42,772 nucleotides of DNA from Pseudomonadota bacterium (GCA_021809525.1 JAKAYU010000003.1:6996-49767), one strand, 5' to 3'. Counted from the first letter of the stretch, positions 32,049 through 39,739 are shown. Numbers and translations are program-made. The notes: a model not told the origin generated them from the sequence alone.

Positions 32049-32879
32049 ATGAAGGCTTCGAATGTGGTATTAGCCTGCGCAGCCAGCGCCTTGCTGCTGG
32101 CGCAGTGCGCGATCAGTTCCGCGGACAATGCGTCTGTGGCCCTGGATGCCGGCGACGTTCATCTGGCTCCAAACCAGACGCTCGGTTTCGGTGCAAATGA
32201 GCTGCTGCGCTTTACGTACACCGAGAATTTCGACTGCGTCGATCAGCCAACGGACGATCGTAACTACAATGGCACCCCGGCGGAATCCGACCCGACCGAA
32301 CTCGAGCAGGACATTTGCCAAGATGGCATCCCCTCGACGATCGATCCCACAGGTGCTCCAGTTGCGCAGACGGACAAGCTATACGTGCTGGTTCCAATGT
32401 TTTCGCTGAATGATGACCAGAATCCGGACGACGCATTTACCCCAGCTTTGGGCCGCACGCTCATCTCGCTGTTCGGTGCTGTTCCGGAAGCATTTAAGAC
32501 CAACCCGCTCGTGCCGGTGCAGTGTCCGAATCCGGGCTCGCCTCCTGGCTCGTGCACGATGCACGGAGATAAGATCGATCTGTTTCCGCTGCTTGCCGCG
32601 CTCGGTAAGGTGCCGGCGACTCCGAAGCAAAATATCTTCGTGCCGCTCCCGGATCATGACCATCTGGTCAAGCGCAACGCCATCAACACGCCACCTGAAT
32701 GGTGGCAGATTATCACGGTCCTGGTGACCGAGCCGTCGTACTGGCCGACCGCCAACGGCGCGAGCGGGATCACCAGCTTCGCTAAGCTCAAGCAAGCAGA
32801 GAGCGACGGTGTCGCGATCCAGACGCCGACAAACTATTTCCTCTTCTTCAGTTCGAAACCGATTGGGCGGCTGCACTGA
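32049..32879 (+). CDS. Hypothetical secreted protein with a calcium-loop-like motif
   Basis: A 276-residue protein of no family I can name. The signal peptide is clear (MKASNVVLACAASALLLAQC, cleavage near residue 25-28); the cysteine at 20 is preceded by LAQ, a poor lipobox, so ordinary signal peptidase I cleavage is more likely. The mature part has four cysteines (63, 90, 159, 169), possibly two disulfides. Residues 70-81 (DRNYNGTPAESD) fit the EF-hand or dockerin loop pattern D-x-N-x-N-G-x5-D, which would suggest calcium binding. Tryptophan- and proline-rich blocks follow (PPEWWQIITVLV). I prefer ATG at 32049, with GAGGA 9 nt upstream; ATG at 32034 would add five residues. Single gene, less GC-rich than its neighbours. 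Confidence 0.8.
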   Translation: MKASNVVLACAASALLLAQCAISSADNASVALDAGDVHLAPNQTLGFGANELLRFTYTENFDCVDQPTDDRNYNGTPAESDPTELEQDICQDGIPSTIDPTGAPVAQTDKLYVLVPMFSLNDDQNPDDAFTPALGRTLISLFGAVPEAFKTNPLVPVQCPNPGSPPGSCTMHGDKIDLFPLLAALGKVPATPKQNIFVPLPDHDHLVKRNAINTPPEWWQIITVLVTEPSYWPTANGASGITSFAKLKQAESDGVAIQTPTNYFLFFSSKPIGRLH

Positions 32880-32894
32880 TTGTGGATTGCAACG

Positions 32895-32944
32895 GTGGCG
32901 GCCGTGTAGCGTGGCGGATTGCCGCCAGGCTATGCGGCCGCCAC
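32895..32944. repeat. Nested inverted repeat downstream of the secreted protein gene
   Basis: The outer arms GTGGCGGCCG (32895-32904) and CGGCCGCCAC (32935-32944) are perfectly complementary over 10 bp. Inside, TGGCGG (32912-32917) and CCGCCA (32922-32927) form a second hairpin with a 4-nt loop, extended by AGC/GCT after one mismatch. It begins 16 nt after the stop codon at 32879. No T-run follows. Confidence 0.75.
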
Positions 32945-33104
32945 GCTGCGGTGCGAGGCGCCGACGAGCGACACTCAGGCAGCGCCTCCTCGCTCAGCGA
33001 AGGGCGGCGTGCATCTCATCTAGACCCGGTCCGCTTGGCAGGCGCCCCGCGCCGCTGGTCACGCCCGGCCACGGGTGCGTGTGGTGGCGGATCAGCGTTT
33101 TCAA

Positions 33105-33110
33105 TATACT
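33105..33110 (+). promoter_or_regulatory. Possible -10 box for the 33172 gene
   Basis: TATACT in an AT-rich patch (TTTTCAATATACT) matches five of six -10 consensus bases and lies 62 nt before the ATG. The -35 region is poor. Confidence 0.35.
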
Positions 33111-33171
33111 GCAGCCTGACTCGGAGCCGGCGCAGAAGATATGCTGCCGGTCGCGCGGATTCAGGAGCACC

Positions 33172-33726
33172 ATGGCCAACACCCTCATACATGAGTCCCG
33201 CCGCCTCCTGTTGCCCTTCGACACCGTTGTCGATGCGCTGATCGAGCTCGAAATCAAGCACGGCCGCTGGCCCACCGAGGCAGCGTTGGTCGAGGTGACG
33301 ATGCACGACGGCGACGATGACAGCGCGCGCAGCATCGTGCTGTCGGTCCGTCCGCCGCGCCAGGAGGCGCTCGTGCAGCGCACCTACACGCTGCCGATCA
33401 TCGCTGCGGCCATAGTCAATTACTGCCTGACCATGCGCGTGCCCATGCCGCGCAGCTCGACCAAGACCATCCAGATCCTCCCGGATGGCATCGTGCTGCA
33501 GCTGGAGAACACCCTCATGCTGCAGCGGCGGCACGCCGAGGCACCACCCGTGAGGGTGCTCTCGCCACGGGCGGGCGAAGCGCCACCGGAGGCGCAGGAG
33601 GCCGATTCCGAGGCCTTGGCCGAAGCCGGGGAGGAGACGGAGGCGGACTCTCGATCCGATGCGGCGGCTGCCTCGGAGTCGCTCGGGCCCGTGGATTCAC
33701 CCGTCCCGAGCGCCTCGCAGGCCTAG
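33172..33726 (+). CDS. Hypothetical protein with acidic C-terminal tail
   Basis: A 184-residue cytosolic-looking protein I do not recognise. Residues 1-125 look folded: an amphipathic start (NTLIHESRRLLLPFDTVVDALIELEIKHG), VTMHDGDDDSARSIVLSVRPP, a hydrophobic helix LPIIAAAIVNYCLTMRVPMPR, and TIQILPDGIVLQLENTL. From about 130 onward it is low-complexity, rich in Ala, Glu, Pro and Ser (EAQEADSEALAEAGEETEAD), probably disordered. No signal peptide. GGAG lies 6 nt before the ATG at 33172. It is a single gene with a palindrome just behind the stop. Confidence 0.75.
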   Translation: MANTLIHESRRLLLPFDTVVDALIELEIKHGRWPTEAALVEVTMHDGDDDSARSIVLSVRPPRQEALVQRTYTLPIIAAAIVNYCLTMRVPMPRSSTKTIQILPDGIVLQLENTLMLQRRHAEAPPVRVLSPRAGEAPPEAQEADSEALAEAGEETEADSRSDAAAASESLGPVDSPVPSASQA

Positions 33727-33732
33727 CGCGCT

Positions 33733-33746
33733 GCAGGCCGGCCTGC
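33733..33746. repeat. Perfect 14-bp palindrome
   Basis: GCAGGCCGGCCTGC is self-complementary over its full length and lies 7 nt after the stop of the 33172 gene. It could end transcription or bind a protein; no T-run follows. Confidence 0.5.
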
Positions 33747-33828
33747 CGGGCGGGCAAGCACATGCTGCGCGCTGCGCCGGTTTGAACGGGGCAGGGTTGC
33801 GGTGGTCTAATGAAAGCCATCGCAGCGT

Positions 33829-33846
33829 CCCGGCCTGCGGGCCGGG
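33829..33846 (+). repeat. Hairpin in the leader of the 33867 gene
   Basis: CCCGGCC (33829-33835) and GGCCGGG (33840-33846) pair around the loop TGCG. It lies 20 nt before the start codon, next to the AGGAGGAG ribosome-binding site. Confidence 0.45.
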
Positions 33847-33866
33847 GCAGCACGCAGGAGGAGACC

Positions 33867-34832
33867 ATGTTCACTCAGAGCCCGGCCGGGATGCGTCACG
33901 CAACGGGTATCACCCGCCATCTTGCATTCCACGGACAACGGCGCACGGCCATCGGCCGCGCGGCGCTGTGCGTCTGTACGAGTCTCGCGGCCCTGATGGC
34001 GCTGCTGTTCGCGCCGGGCCCCGCCTATGCTGACCCGCCGCACGGACATGCCTTCAGCGGCCATTTCGCCGCGGGCCATGGCCCGCGCGGGGGGCATTTC
34101 GGCGGCGCGCATTGGCATGGCGGCGGGCCGGCCGGCGGCGCTCACTGGGGCGGGCGGGGGCCGCAGGCCGATTGGCACGCAGGCTCGGCGGACCGCGGCA
34201 ATTGGCGTGGCGGCTGGCACGGTGGGGGCTGGCAGGGCGATCACCGCGGCGATTGGCGCGGACACTGGGACGGCGATGGATGGGCGGGTGAGCACTGGCA
34301 TGCCGGCTGGGGCGGGCGGGACTGGGATCGCCCCGACTGGCGCGGAGCTATCTGGCTCGGCGGAGACTGGGGCGGGCTGTACTGGCCGCCGGTCGATTAC
34401 GGCTGGAACTATCCCTGGTTCATGGCGAGTATTCCCTTCGGTGCCATGACCCTGAGTTTCGGCGGTGTGCCGTACTACTACATCAATCACGTGTATTACT
34501 CCTGGAATCCCTACTACGACGGCTACGTCGTCACCGATCCGCCGCCGGTCGCCGATGCGGCCAGCGTTGCGCCGCCACCGCCGCAGGCCGCACCGATGCC
34601 GCCCGTCTCGAGCGGTCGCGGCGTGCTCAGTCTGCGCGTGACGCCGCTGAAGGGGCAGAGTCCGCAACAGGCCGCCAACGACCGCTACGAGTGCAATACC
34701 TGGGCGGTCGCGCAAAGCGGGTTCAATCCTCTCAGCGCGCAGCAGGATGCGCAGGCCTCACCGCAGATGCGCGACGGCTACCGCCGTGCGTTCACGGCCT
34801 GTCTGCAGGCGCGTGGCTACAGCGTGCAATAG
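33867..34832 (+). CDS. Gly/Trp/His-rich exported protein
   Basis: A 321-residue exported protein. A long basic N-region (about 30 residues) precedes the hydrophobic core AALCVCTSLAALMALLFAPG and a clean AYA-DP cleavage site after residue 55. Residues 57-180 are a low-complexity domain of Gly, Trp, His, Asp and Arg with recurring GxWxGG and DWRG-type units. Next come a hydrophobic, tyrosine-rich block (MTLSFGGVPYYYINHVYY), a Pro-rich linker, and a C-terminal domain with DRYECNTWAVAQSGFNP and RAFTACLQARGYSVQ, a cysteine-paired ending I recall from many proteobacterial cell-envelope proteins of unknown function. ATG at 33867 follows AGGAGGAG; an ATG at 33810 is in frame but adds non-conserved sequence. 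The role is unknown, possibly envelope-associated. Confidence 0.82.
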   Translation: MFTQSPAGMRHATGITRHLAFHGQRRTAIGRAALCVCTSLAALMALLFAPGPAYADPPHGHAFSGHFAAGHGPRGGHFGGAHWHGGGPAGGAHWGGRGPQADWHAGSADRGNWRGGWHGGGWQGDHRGDWRGHWDGDGWAGEHWHAGWGGRDWDRPDWRGAIWLGGDWGGLYWPPVDYGWNYPWFMASIPFGAMTLSFGGVPYYYINHVYYSWNPYYDGYVVTDPPPVADAASVAPPPPQAAPMPPVSSGRGVLSLRVTPLKGQSPQQAANDRYECNTWAVAQSGFNPLSAQQDAQASPQMRDGYRRAFTACLQARGYSVQ

Positions 34833-34873
34833 CGCCGGGAGGCGGTGCGGGGAGCTCTGTTCTAGGTTCGGCA

Positions 34874-34895
34874 CATCGGCGACAATGCGCCGATG
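34874..34895 (+). promoter_or_regulatory. Hairpin enclosing the glycosyltransferase start codon
   Basis: CATCGGCG (34874-34881) and CGCCGATG (34888-34895) are perfectly complementary around a 6-nt loop. The final ATG of the right arm is the start codon at 34893. There is no ribosome-binding site in front. A GACAAT hexamer (34881-34886) would place a transcript start at or near the ATG. Confidence 0.5.
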
Positions 34896-35909
34896 CTTCC
34901 GGCCGAAACCTCTCCTGCCGCCGCGGCGAGCGCTGTGCGCTCCGAGGCGCTCAGCAGTCCGTCGATTCTCATCTGCCGCCCCAATACTCGCCTCGGCAAC
35001 ACGCTGCTGCTGACGCCGCTGGTCGAGGAGCTGCAGAGCGCGCTGCCGAATGCGCGGATCGAGATCCTCACGGCGTGTCCGGCCGCGCAGGAGGTCTTTC
35101 AGGAGTTTCCCGGCGTGTACCGCGTGCACGCACTGCCGTTGCGGGGCGTGCGTCATCCGCTGCACTACCTGCGCACGCTGCTGCGGGTGCGCCGCACCCG
35201 CTACGACATCATCATCGATCCGTGTCCAAACTCCTGGACGGCCCGCTTCCTGACGCGCCGGCTCGCCGGTCGGTTGAAGATCGGCTTCGCGGCACCGCGC
35301 AGGCAGCAAGGGCTCGACGTGAGCATTCCGTTCGAGGGCGCCCCGCGCCACATGGGCGCCTATCCGGTCTACCTCGCGCGCCGCGCGCTGTTCAATCTCG
35401 ATCCGAGGTCCTCGCGCGCCGATGAGGTCACCCTCAGCGTGCGCCTGACGGACGCCGAGCGCGCTCAGGGGCGCGAGACGCTGCGGCGGCTGCTCGGCGA
35501 GCCGGCCGGCGGGCCGGTGATCGCGCTCGCCACGCATGCCACGGGCGCCAAGCGCTTCTCTGTCGAGTGGTGGCGGCGGATGATCGCCGAGGTGCGCACA
35601 CGGCTGCCCGCTGCGCGCTTCATCGAGATCCGGCCCCCGTCGGGGCATGCCTCGCTTGCGGAGTTGCCGGGGTTTGCCTCGCGGCGCACCCGTCAGGTGG
35701 CCGCGCTGATCGAGTCCGCGGCGTGCTTCGTATGCGCCGATTCGGGGCTGATGCACCTCGGGGCTGCGACCGATGCGCTCACGGTGGGACTGTTCAAGGT
35801 CACGCTGCCGGAGCTGTACGCGCCGCGCCGCGGGCGCAGCTGCGCGCTCAGCGCGAGTGATGCGGCGCCGGAGGCGGTGGGGGCACGTCTGGCTGAGCTC
35901 ATCGAGTGA
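34893..35909 (+). CDS. Glycosyltransferase family 9 (heptosyltransferase-like)
   Basis: A 338-residue GT-B enzyme of the ADP-heptose:LPS heptosyltransferase family, probably acting in lipopolysaccharide core assembly at the inner membrane. The first Rossmann domain begins at ILICRPNTRLGNTLLLTPLV (about 25-44). The second domain contains the nucleotide-sugar motifs VIALATHATGAKRF (about 210) and CADSGLMHLGAATDALTVGLF (about 277). The acceptor cannot be predicted. ATG at 34893 lies in a hairpin and lacks a ribosome-binding site; GTG at 34935 (residue 15) would still include the whole domain. The stop overlaps the next gene by 4 nt (GTGA). Confidence 0.9.
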   Translation: MLPAETSPAAAASAVRSEALSSPSILICRPNTRLGNTLLLTPLVEELQSALPNARIEILTACPAAQEVFQEFPGVYRVHALPLRGVRHPLHYLRTLLRVRRTRYDIIIDPCPNSWTARFLTRRLAGRLKIGFAAPRRQQGLDVSIPFEGAPRHMGAYPVYLARRALFNLDPRSSRADEVTLSVRLTDAERAQGRETLRRLLGEPAGGPVIALATHATGAKRFSVEWWRRMIAEVRTRLPAARFIEIRPPSGHASLAELPGFASRRTRQVAALIESAACFVCADSGLMHLGAATDALTVGLFKVTLPELYAPRRGRSCALSASDAAPEAVGARLAELIE

Positions 35910-36577
35910 GCGCGGCGATGCAGTTCGTGGTCATCCCCGTCACCGCCTTTCAGCAGAACTGTTCGCTGCTGTGGGATGCGCACGGGCGCGCGGCGATCGT
36001 CGATCCGGGCGGAGATCTGCCCCGGGTGCTGGCGCAGGTCGAGCGGCGGGGCCTGACGCTGACGAAGATTCTGCTGACCCACGCACACGTCGATCACTGC
36101 GCGGCCACGGCGATTCTCGCGCGCGAGCGTCATCTGCCCGTCGAGGGTCCCCAGCGTGCCGACCGCTTCTGGATCGAGGCGCTGCCGGCGGCGGCGGCGC
36201 AGTTCGGCTTTCCGCCCGCCGAGCCGTTCGAGCCGGACCGTTGGCTCGAGGACGGCGATACGGTGAGCGTGGGCGATGAGAGCCTCGAGGTGCTGCACTG
36301 CCCCGGCCACACCCCCGGTCATGTGGTGTTCTTCCACCGCGCCTCGCGCTGCGCCTGGGTGGGCGATGTGCTGTTCGCCGGGTCGATCGGCCGCACCGAC
36401 TTGCCGCGCGGGGACCACGCCACGCTCATCCGCTCGATCCGCGAGCGGCTCTTTCCGCTCGGGGATGACGTGCGGTTCGTGCCGGGGCATGGGCCGATGT
36501 CGAGCTTCGGCGCCGAACGGCGCACCAATCCCTTCGTGGCAGACCGGCTGTTCGCCGCCCAGAACACCAACGCCTGA
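35906..36577 (+). CDS. Metallo-beta-lactamase-fold hydrolase (YcbL / glyoxalase II-like)
   Basis: A 223-residue MBL-fold protein. It has the zinc motif THAHVDHC (HxHxDH, about 56-63), a further histidine in CPGHTPGHVVFF (about 133), the bridging aspartate in GDVLFAGSIGRTDLPRGD (about 153), and the final histidine in VPGHGPMS (about 195). This pattern matches the YcbL/GloB-like group that hydrolyses thioesters or related small metabolites; the substrate is unknown. The GTG start at 35906 overlaps the glycosyltransferase stop; ATG at 35918 is an alternative. Probably co-translated with the upstream gene. Confidence 0.92.
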   Translation: MSAAMQFVVIPVTAFQQNCSLLWDAHGRAAIVDPGGDLPRVLAQVERRGLTLTKILLTHAHVDHCAATAILARERHLPVEGPQRADRFWIEALPAAAAQFGFPPAEPFEPDRWLEDGDTVSVGDESLEVLHCPGHTPGHVVFFHRASRCAWVGDVLFAGSIGRTDLPRGDHATLIRSIRERLFPLGDDVRFVPGHGPMSSFGAERRTNPFVADRLFAAQNTNA

Positions 36578-36658
36578 GGCGAATCGCGTGCCGGCCTGGA
36601 GGATTTCCGCCCGCCGGACGTCTGTGCTCCAGTAAGGGGCATGCAAATTGTCCCAGGG

Positions 36659-36674
36659 CCGCCCCGGGGGGCGG
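36659..36674. repeat. GC hairpin before the 2-HCT transporter
   Basis: CCGCCCC (36659-36665) and GGGGCGG (36668-36674) are complementary with a 2-nt centre. The hairpin lies in the 127-nt gap between the MBL gene and the transporter, 30 nt before the ATG. Terminator-like but without a T-run. Confidence 0.4.
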
Positions 36675-36704
36675 GGCCGGCTCATTGATCGACGAGGATA
36701 CGAC

Positions 36705-38015
36705 ATGAACGACACTCCGCCGCGCTGGGCCCAGATCCTGCAGCGCACGATGGACCGGCGGCTCGGCGTGGTGCCGCTGCCCGTGGGCGTGCTGCTGGCG
36801 CTGGCGCTGTGGTACTTCGTGGCGGTAGGCAAAGTCGACACCGAGTTGCCGATGATGATCGGCGTGACGGTGCTGCTGTCGTTCGTGTGCGGGCAGATCG
36901 GCAACAGCATCCCGGGGCTGCGCATGGTCGGCGGGGGGGTGATCGTCGCGACGTTCCTGCCCTCGGTGCTGGTGTACTACCACATCCTGCCGGACAGCAT
37001 GGTGAGCGCGGTCTCGCACTTCACCAAGGCGTCGAACTATCTGTTTCTCTACATCGCCGCGGTGATCGTCGGCAGCGTCTTTGCGATGGACCGGAATGTT
37101 CTGATCCGCGGGTTCGTGCGGATCTTCGCGCCGCTCGCCGCCGGCACGGTCGCGGCGGTGGCGGTTGGCACCGCAGTCGGCGCCGCGCTCGGGCTGGGGG
37201 CCTCGCACGCATTGTTCTACGTGGTGCTGCCCGTGATGGCCGGCGGGGTGGGCGACGGAGCGGCGCCGCTGTCGATCGGTTATGCGCACGTGATCCACCA
37301 GAGCTTCGGCAGCCAGTTCGCGCTGATCCTGCCCACGGTGATGATCGGCAGCCTGTTTGCGATCCTGATCGCCGGCGGGCTGAACTGGCTCGGCAAGCGC
37401 CGCCCGGGTCTCACCGGCGGGGGGCGGCTGCAGCCGGGGGCACTGGATGATGAGTTCCTGCGCAAGGAGGAGACCCCGCCGCACCTGGATGTGATGAGCA
37501 TCGCGGCCGGGGCGATCACGGCGGTGACCTTGTACCTGCTCGGCAAGATGGCCTTCGAGGCCTGGAGGCTGCCGGCGCCGGTGGTGATGCTGGTGCTGGC
37601 GGTGGCCATGAAGCTCGGCTGGGCGGTCACCAGGCGGCTCGAGCTCGGTGCGGACGCGGTGTTTCAGATGTTCGCCCGGGTGGGCACCTATCCGCTGCTG
37701 TTCATGGTGGGGGTGGCGTGGACGCCGTGGCAGAGTCTGCTCTCGGCGCTCGCGCCGGCGAATCTCGTGACGATCGCGGCCACAGTGGTGACGCTGGTGG
37801 GGGTGGGGTTCTGGGTCGGGCGCAAGGTGAGGCTGTATCCGATCGAGGCGGCGATCGTCAATGCCACGCATGCCGGGCAGGGCGGCACCGGGGGGGTGGC
37901 GATCCTCACCGCCGCCGAGCGCATGGAGCTGATGCCCTTTGCGCAGATCGCCATCCGCATCGGCGGGGCGATCGTCGTCACCCTGGCGCTGCTGTCGTTC
38001 ACCTGGCTGCGCTGA
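36705..38015 (+). CDS. 2-hydroxycarboxylate transporter family protein (CitS/MaeN-like)
   Basis: A 436-residue inner-membrane secondary transporter of the 2-HCT family, which carries citrate, malate or lactate with sodium or protons. It has about eleven membrane segments. The two family signatures, one in each inverted half, are visible: VMAGGVGDGAAPLSIGYA (about 184) and HAGQGGTGGVAILTAAER (about 389), the GGxG-type re-entrant loops of the translocation path. A cytoplasmic loop joins the halves (about 230-270). ATG at 36705 has GAGG 9 nt upstream. No citrate lyase, decarboxylase or two-component sensor is nearby, so the substrate is open. Confidence 0.92.
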   Translation: MNDTPPRWAQILQRTMDRRLGVVPLPVGVLLALALWYFVAVGKVDTELPMMIGVTVLLSFVCGQIGNSIPGLRMVGGGVIVATFLPSVLVYYHILPDSMVSAVSHFTKASNYLFLYIAAVIVGSVFAMDRNVLIRGFVRIFAPLAAGTVAAVAVGTAVGAALGLGASHALFYVVLPVMAGGVGDGAAPLSIGYAHVIHQSFGSQFALILPTVMIGSLFAILIAGGLNWLGKRRPGLTGGGRLQPGALDDEFLRKEETPPHLDVMSIAAGAITAVTLYLLGKMAFEAWRLPAPVVMLVLAVAMKLGWAVTRRLELGADAVFQMFARVGTYPLLFMVGVAWTPWQSLLSALAPANLVTIAATVVTLVGVGFWVGRKVRLYPIEAAIVNATHAGQGGTGGVAILTAAERMELMPFAQIAIRIGGAIVVTLALLSFTWLR

Positions 38016-38068
38016 TCGGGCCTGCTGTGCTAGCGTAACGGGACGAAACGGCCGCGGATCTGCGACAC

Positions 38069-38605
38069 ATGAGCCTACCGCCCGAGAAAGCCGAGCTCAT
38101 CGCCGGCAACGAACTGGCCGCGCGGTTCTCCGCGCCGCTGCGCAGCTACTTTCTGCGCCGGGTGAGGGATCGGGACAACGCCGAGGATCTCACTCAGGAA
38201 GTGCTCCTGCGCGTCATCCGTGCGGGCGAGACCGAGGCCATCCAGCGACCCGAGAGCTACGTGTTCAAGGTGGCGGCCAATCTGCTGAAGGATCTGCGGC
38301 GGCGCGCCGCACGCCGCGCCAGCGTGATGGGCGGGCCCGTGGAGGACAGCGAGGACGGCGCGCCGGAGGGGTTGATCGACGAGCGCTCGCCCGAGCGGGT
38401 CATGCTTGGCGAGGCGAGCCTGGCCCAGGTTTTGCAAGCTCTTGGCGAACTCAATGAGCTGACTCGGAACGTGTTCATTTTGTTTCGCCTGGAAAACATG
38501 AAGCAGAAGGACATCGCTGCGCTCTATGGCATCGCGCAAAGCACGGTCGAGAAGCACGTGATGCGCGCGATGCTCCATCTGGCGACGCGGTGTGCTGGAC
38601 AGTGA
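38069..38605 (+). CDS. ECF sigma-70 factor (FecI-like)
   Basis: A 178-residue extracytoplasmic-function sigma factor. Region 2 is RDRDNAEDLTQEVLLRVI (about 33-50), followed by ESYVFKVAANLLKDLRRR with the -10-recognising helix. Region 4 is LNELTRNVFILFRLENMKQKDIAALYGIAQSTVEKHVMRA (about 125-168) with its helix-turn-helix. Region 3 is missing, as usual for ECF factors. It overlaps the anti-sigma gene by 4 nt and precedes a receptor with a signalling domain, so it belongs to the FecI type of cell-surface signalling. Confidence 0.95.
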   Translation: MSLPPEKAELIAGNELAARFSAPLRSYFLRRVRDRDNAEDLTQEVLLRVIRAGETEAIQRPESYVFKVAANLLKDLRRRAARRASVMGGPVEDSEDGAPEGLIDERSPERVMLGEASLAQVLQALGELNELTRNVFILFRLENMKQKDIAALYGIAQSTVEKHVMRAMLHLATRCAGQ

Positions 38606-39708
38606 GCGCCCGTCCCGAACCCATTGCTCAGGCCAATCTCAAGCAGGCGGTCGCCTGGCGCATCCGCCTGAGCGAGTCGCCGGATCTGTTCCGCGGGGGC
38701 TTCTCGGCCTGGCTCGCTGAGGATCCGATCAATGAGCAGGCCTGGCGGGCGGTCCAGAACCCCTGGATGTTCCTCGGTGAGCAGGCGACTTCCCCGAGCG
38801 TGATCCGGCTGCGCCGCGCCGCGCTGGTGCATGCGTACAACGCGCTGCGCGCCAATTGGCTGCGCGCCAAGCTGCGCCGCCCGCCGGTGCGCCTCGCCGC
38901 CGCCGCCACAGTGCTGGTCGGCCTGCTGGCCGGGGTGCTGTGGTGGCATTACCGGCCGGCGGTCTACACCACCGGGCCGGGTGAGCAGCGCTCGGTGCGT
39001 CTGGCCGACGGATCCCGGGTGACGCTCGATGCGAGCAGCGAAGTCACCGTGCGCTATACGGCCGATGCACGCAGCTTGGTTCTCGTGCGCGGTCAGGCGC
39101 GTTTCGACGTGGCGCACAACCCCCAGAGGCCCTTCACGGTCACCGCGGACGGCCACAAGGTCGTGGCGACCGGAACGGCCTTCGACGTCAATCTCATCGG
39201 CTCGCAGATGCGGGTGACGCTGTTGAAGGGGCATGTGGTGATCCTGCCGGCCAATGCCTCGGTCAGGCCGTTCGTCCCGGTAGGCGCTCCCGGCGTCAAT
39301 CCCCACCTGGTCGATGTGGCAGTGACCGGCATTCCGCCGAATTGGCGGCGCATCGCGCTCGATCCAGGCGAGCAGCTGGTGCTCGAGGAGCACGCCCCGC
39401 CGCACGTGGCGCGCGTTAACGTGCGGCGCGTGACGGCCTGGCAGCGCGGGCAGCTGGTGTTCAAGAATGAGCGCCTGGCGCAGGTTCTCACGCGTATCGA
39501 TCGATATATTCCCGAGCCGATCGTCGCCGGGGATGCCCGCACCGCCAACACGCGCATCAGCGGCGTCTATCAGGAGGGCGACGTCGACGGTTTCGTCAGC
39601 ACGGTCGTGAGCTACCTGCCCGTGCAGGCGCGTGACCTGCCGAACGGCTCGGTGGTGCTGACCTATCGGCCGCCGCACTCGCAAGGACCGGGCGCCGCGC
39701 CCCAATAG
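38602..39708 (+). CDS. FecR-type anti-sigma factor / signal transducer
   Basis: A 368-residue single-pass inner-membrane protein that holds or activates the sigma factor in response to the receptor. The cytoplasmic N-terminal part (AWRIRLSESPDLFRGGFSAWLAEDPINEQAW, about 12-45) is the sigma-binding domain. One transmembrane helix follows (VRLAAAATVLVGLLAGVLWW, about 94-113). The periplasmic FecR domain spans about 120-215 (TGPGEQRSVRLADGSRVTLDA...GTAFDVNL), and the STN-contacting C-terminal domain about 275-350 (LVFKNERLAQVLTRIDRY). I prefer GTG at 38602 (GTGA overlap with the sigma stop); GTG at 38590 adds four residues. A hairpin terminator follows the stop. Confidence 0.94.
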   Translation: MSARPEPIAQANLKQAVAWRIRLSESPDLFRGGFSAWLAEDPINEQAWRAVQNPWMFLGEQATSPSVIRLRRAALVHAYNALRANWLRAKLRRPPVRLAAAATVLVGLLAGVLWWHYRPAVYTTGPGEQRSVRLADGSRVTLDASSEVTVRYTADARSLVLVRGQARFDVAHNPQRPFTVTADGHKVVATGTAFDVNLIGSQMRVTLLKGHVVILPANASVRPFVPVGAPGVNPHLVDVAVTGIPPNWRRIALDPGEQLVLEEHAPPHVARVNVRRVTAWQRGQLVFKNERLAQVLTRIDRYIPEPIVAGDARTANTRISGVYQEGDVDGFVSTVVSYLPVQARDLPNGSVVLTYRPPHSQGPGAAPQ

Positions 39709-39713
39709 CGCCC

Positions 39714-39739
39714 GAGCCGCACGGCTCACTGTTGTTTTT
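39714..39739 (+). terminator. Rho-independent terminator after fecR-type gene
   Basis: GAGCC (39714-39718) and GGCTC (39723-39727) form a stem with the loop GCAC, extended by outer bases and followed by ACTGTTGTTTTT. It suggests that the sigma/FecR transcript ends here and that the receptor has its own promoter. Confidence 0.6.

Noticed and set aside
34027-34449. Repetitive GGCGATTGGCGCGG-type DNA as a possible CRISPR or tandem repeat
   Set aside because: No regular repeat and spacer lengths; it encodes the Gly/Trp-rich domain of the exported protein.
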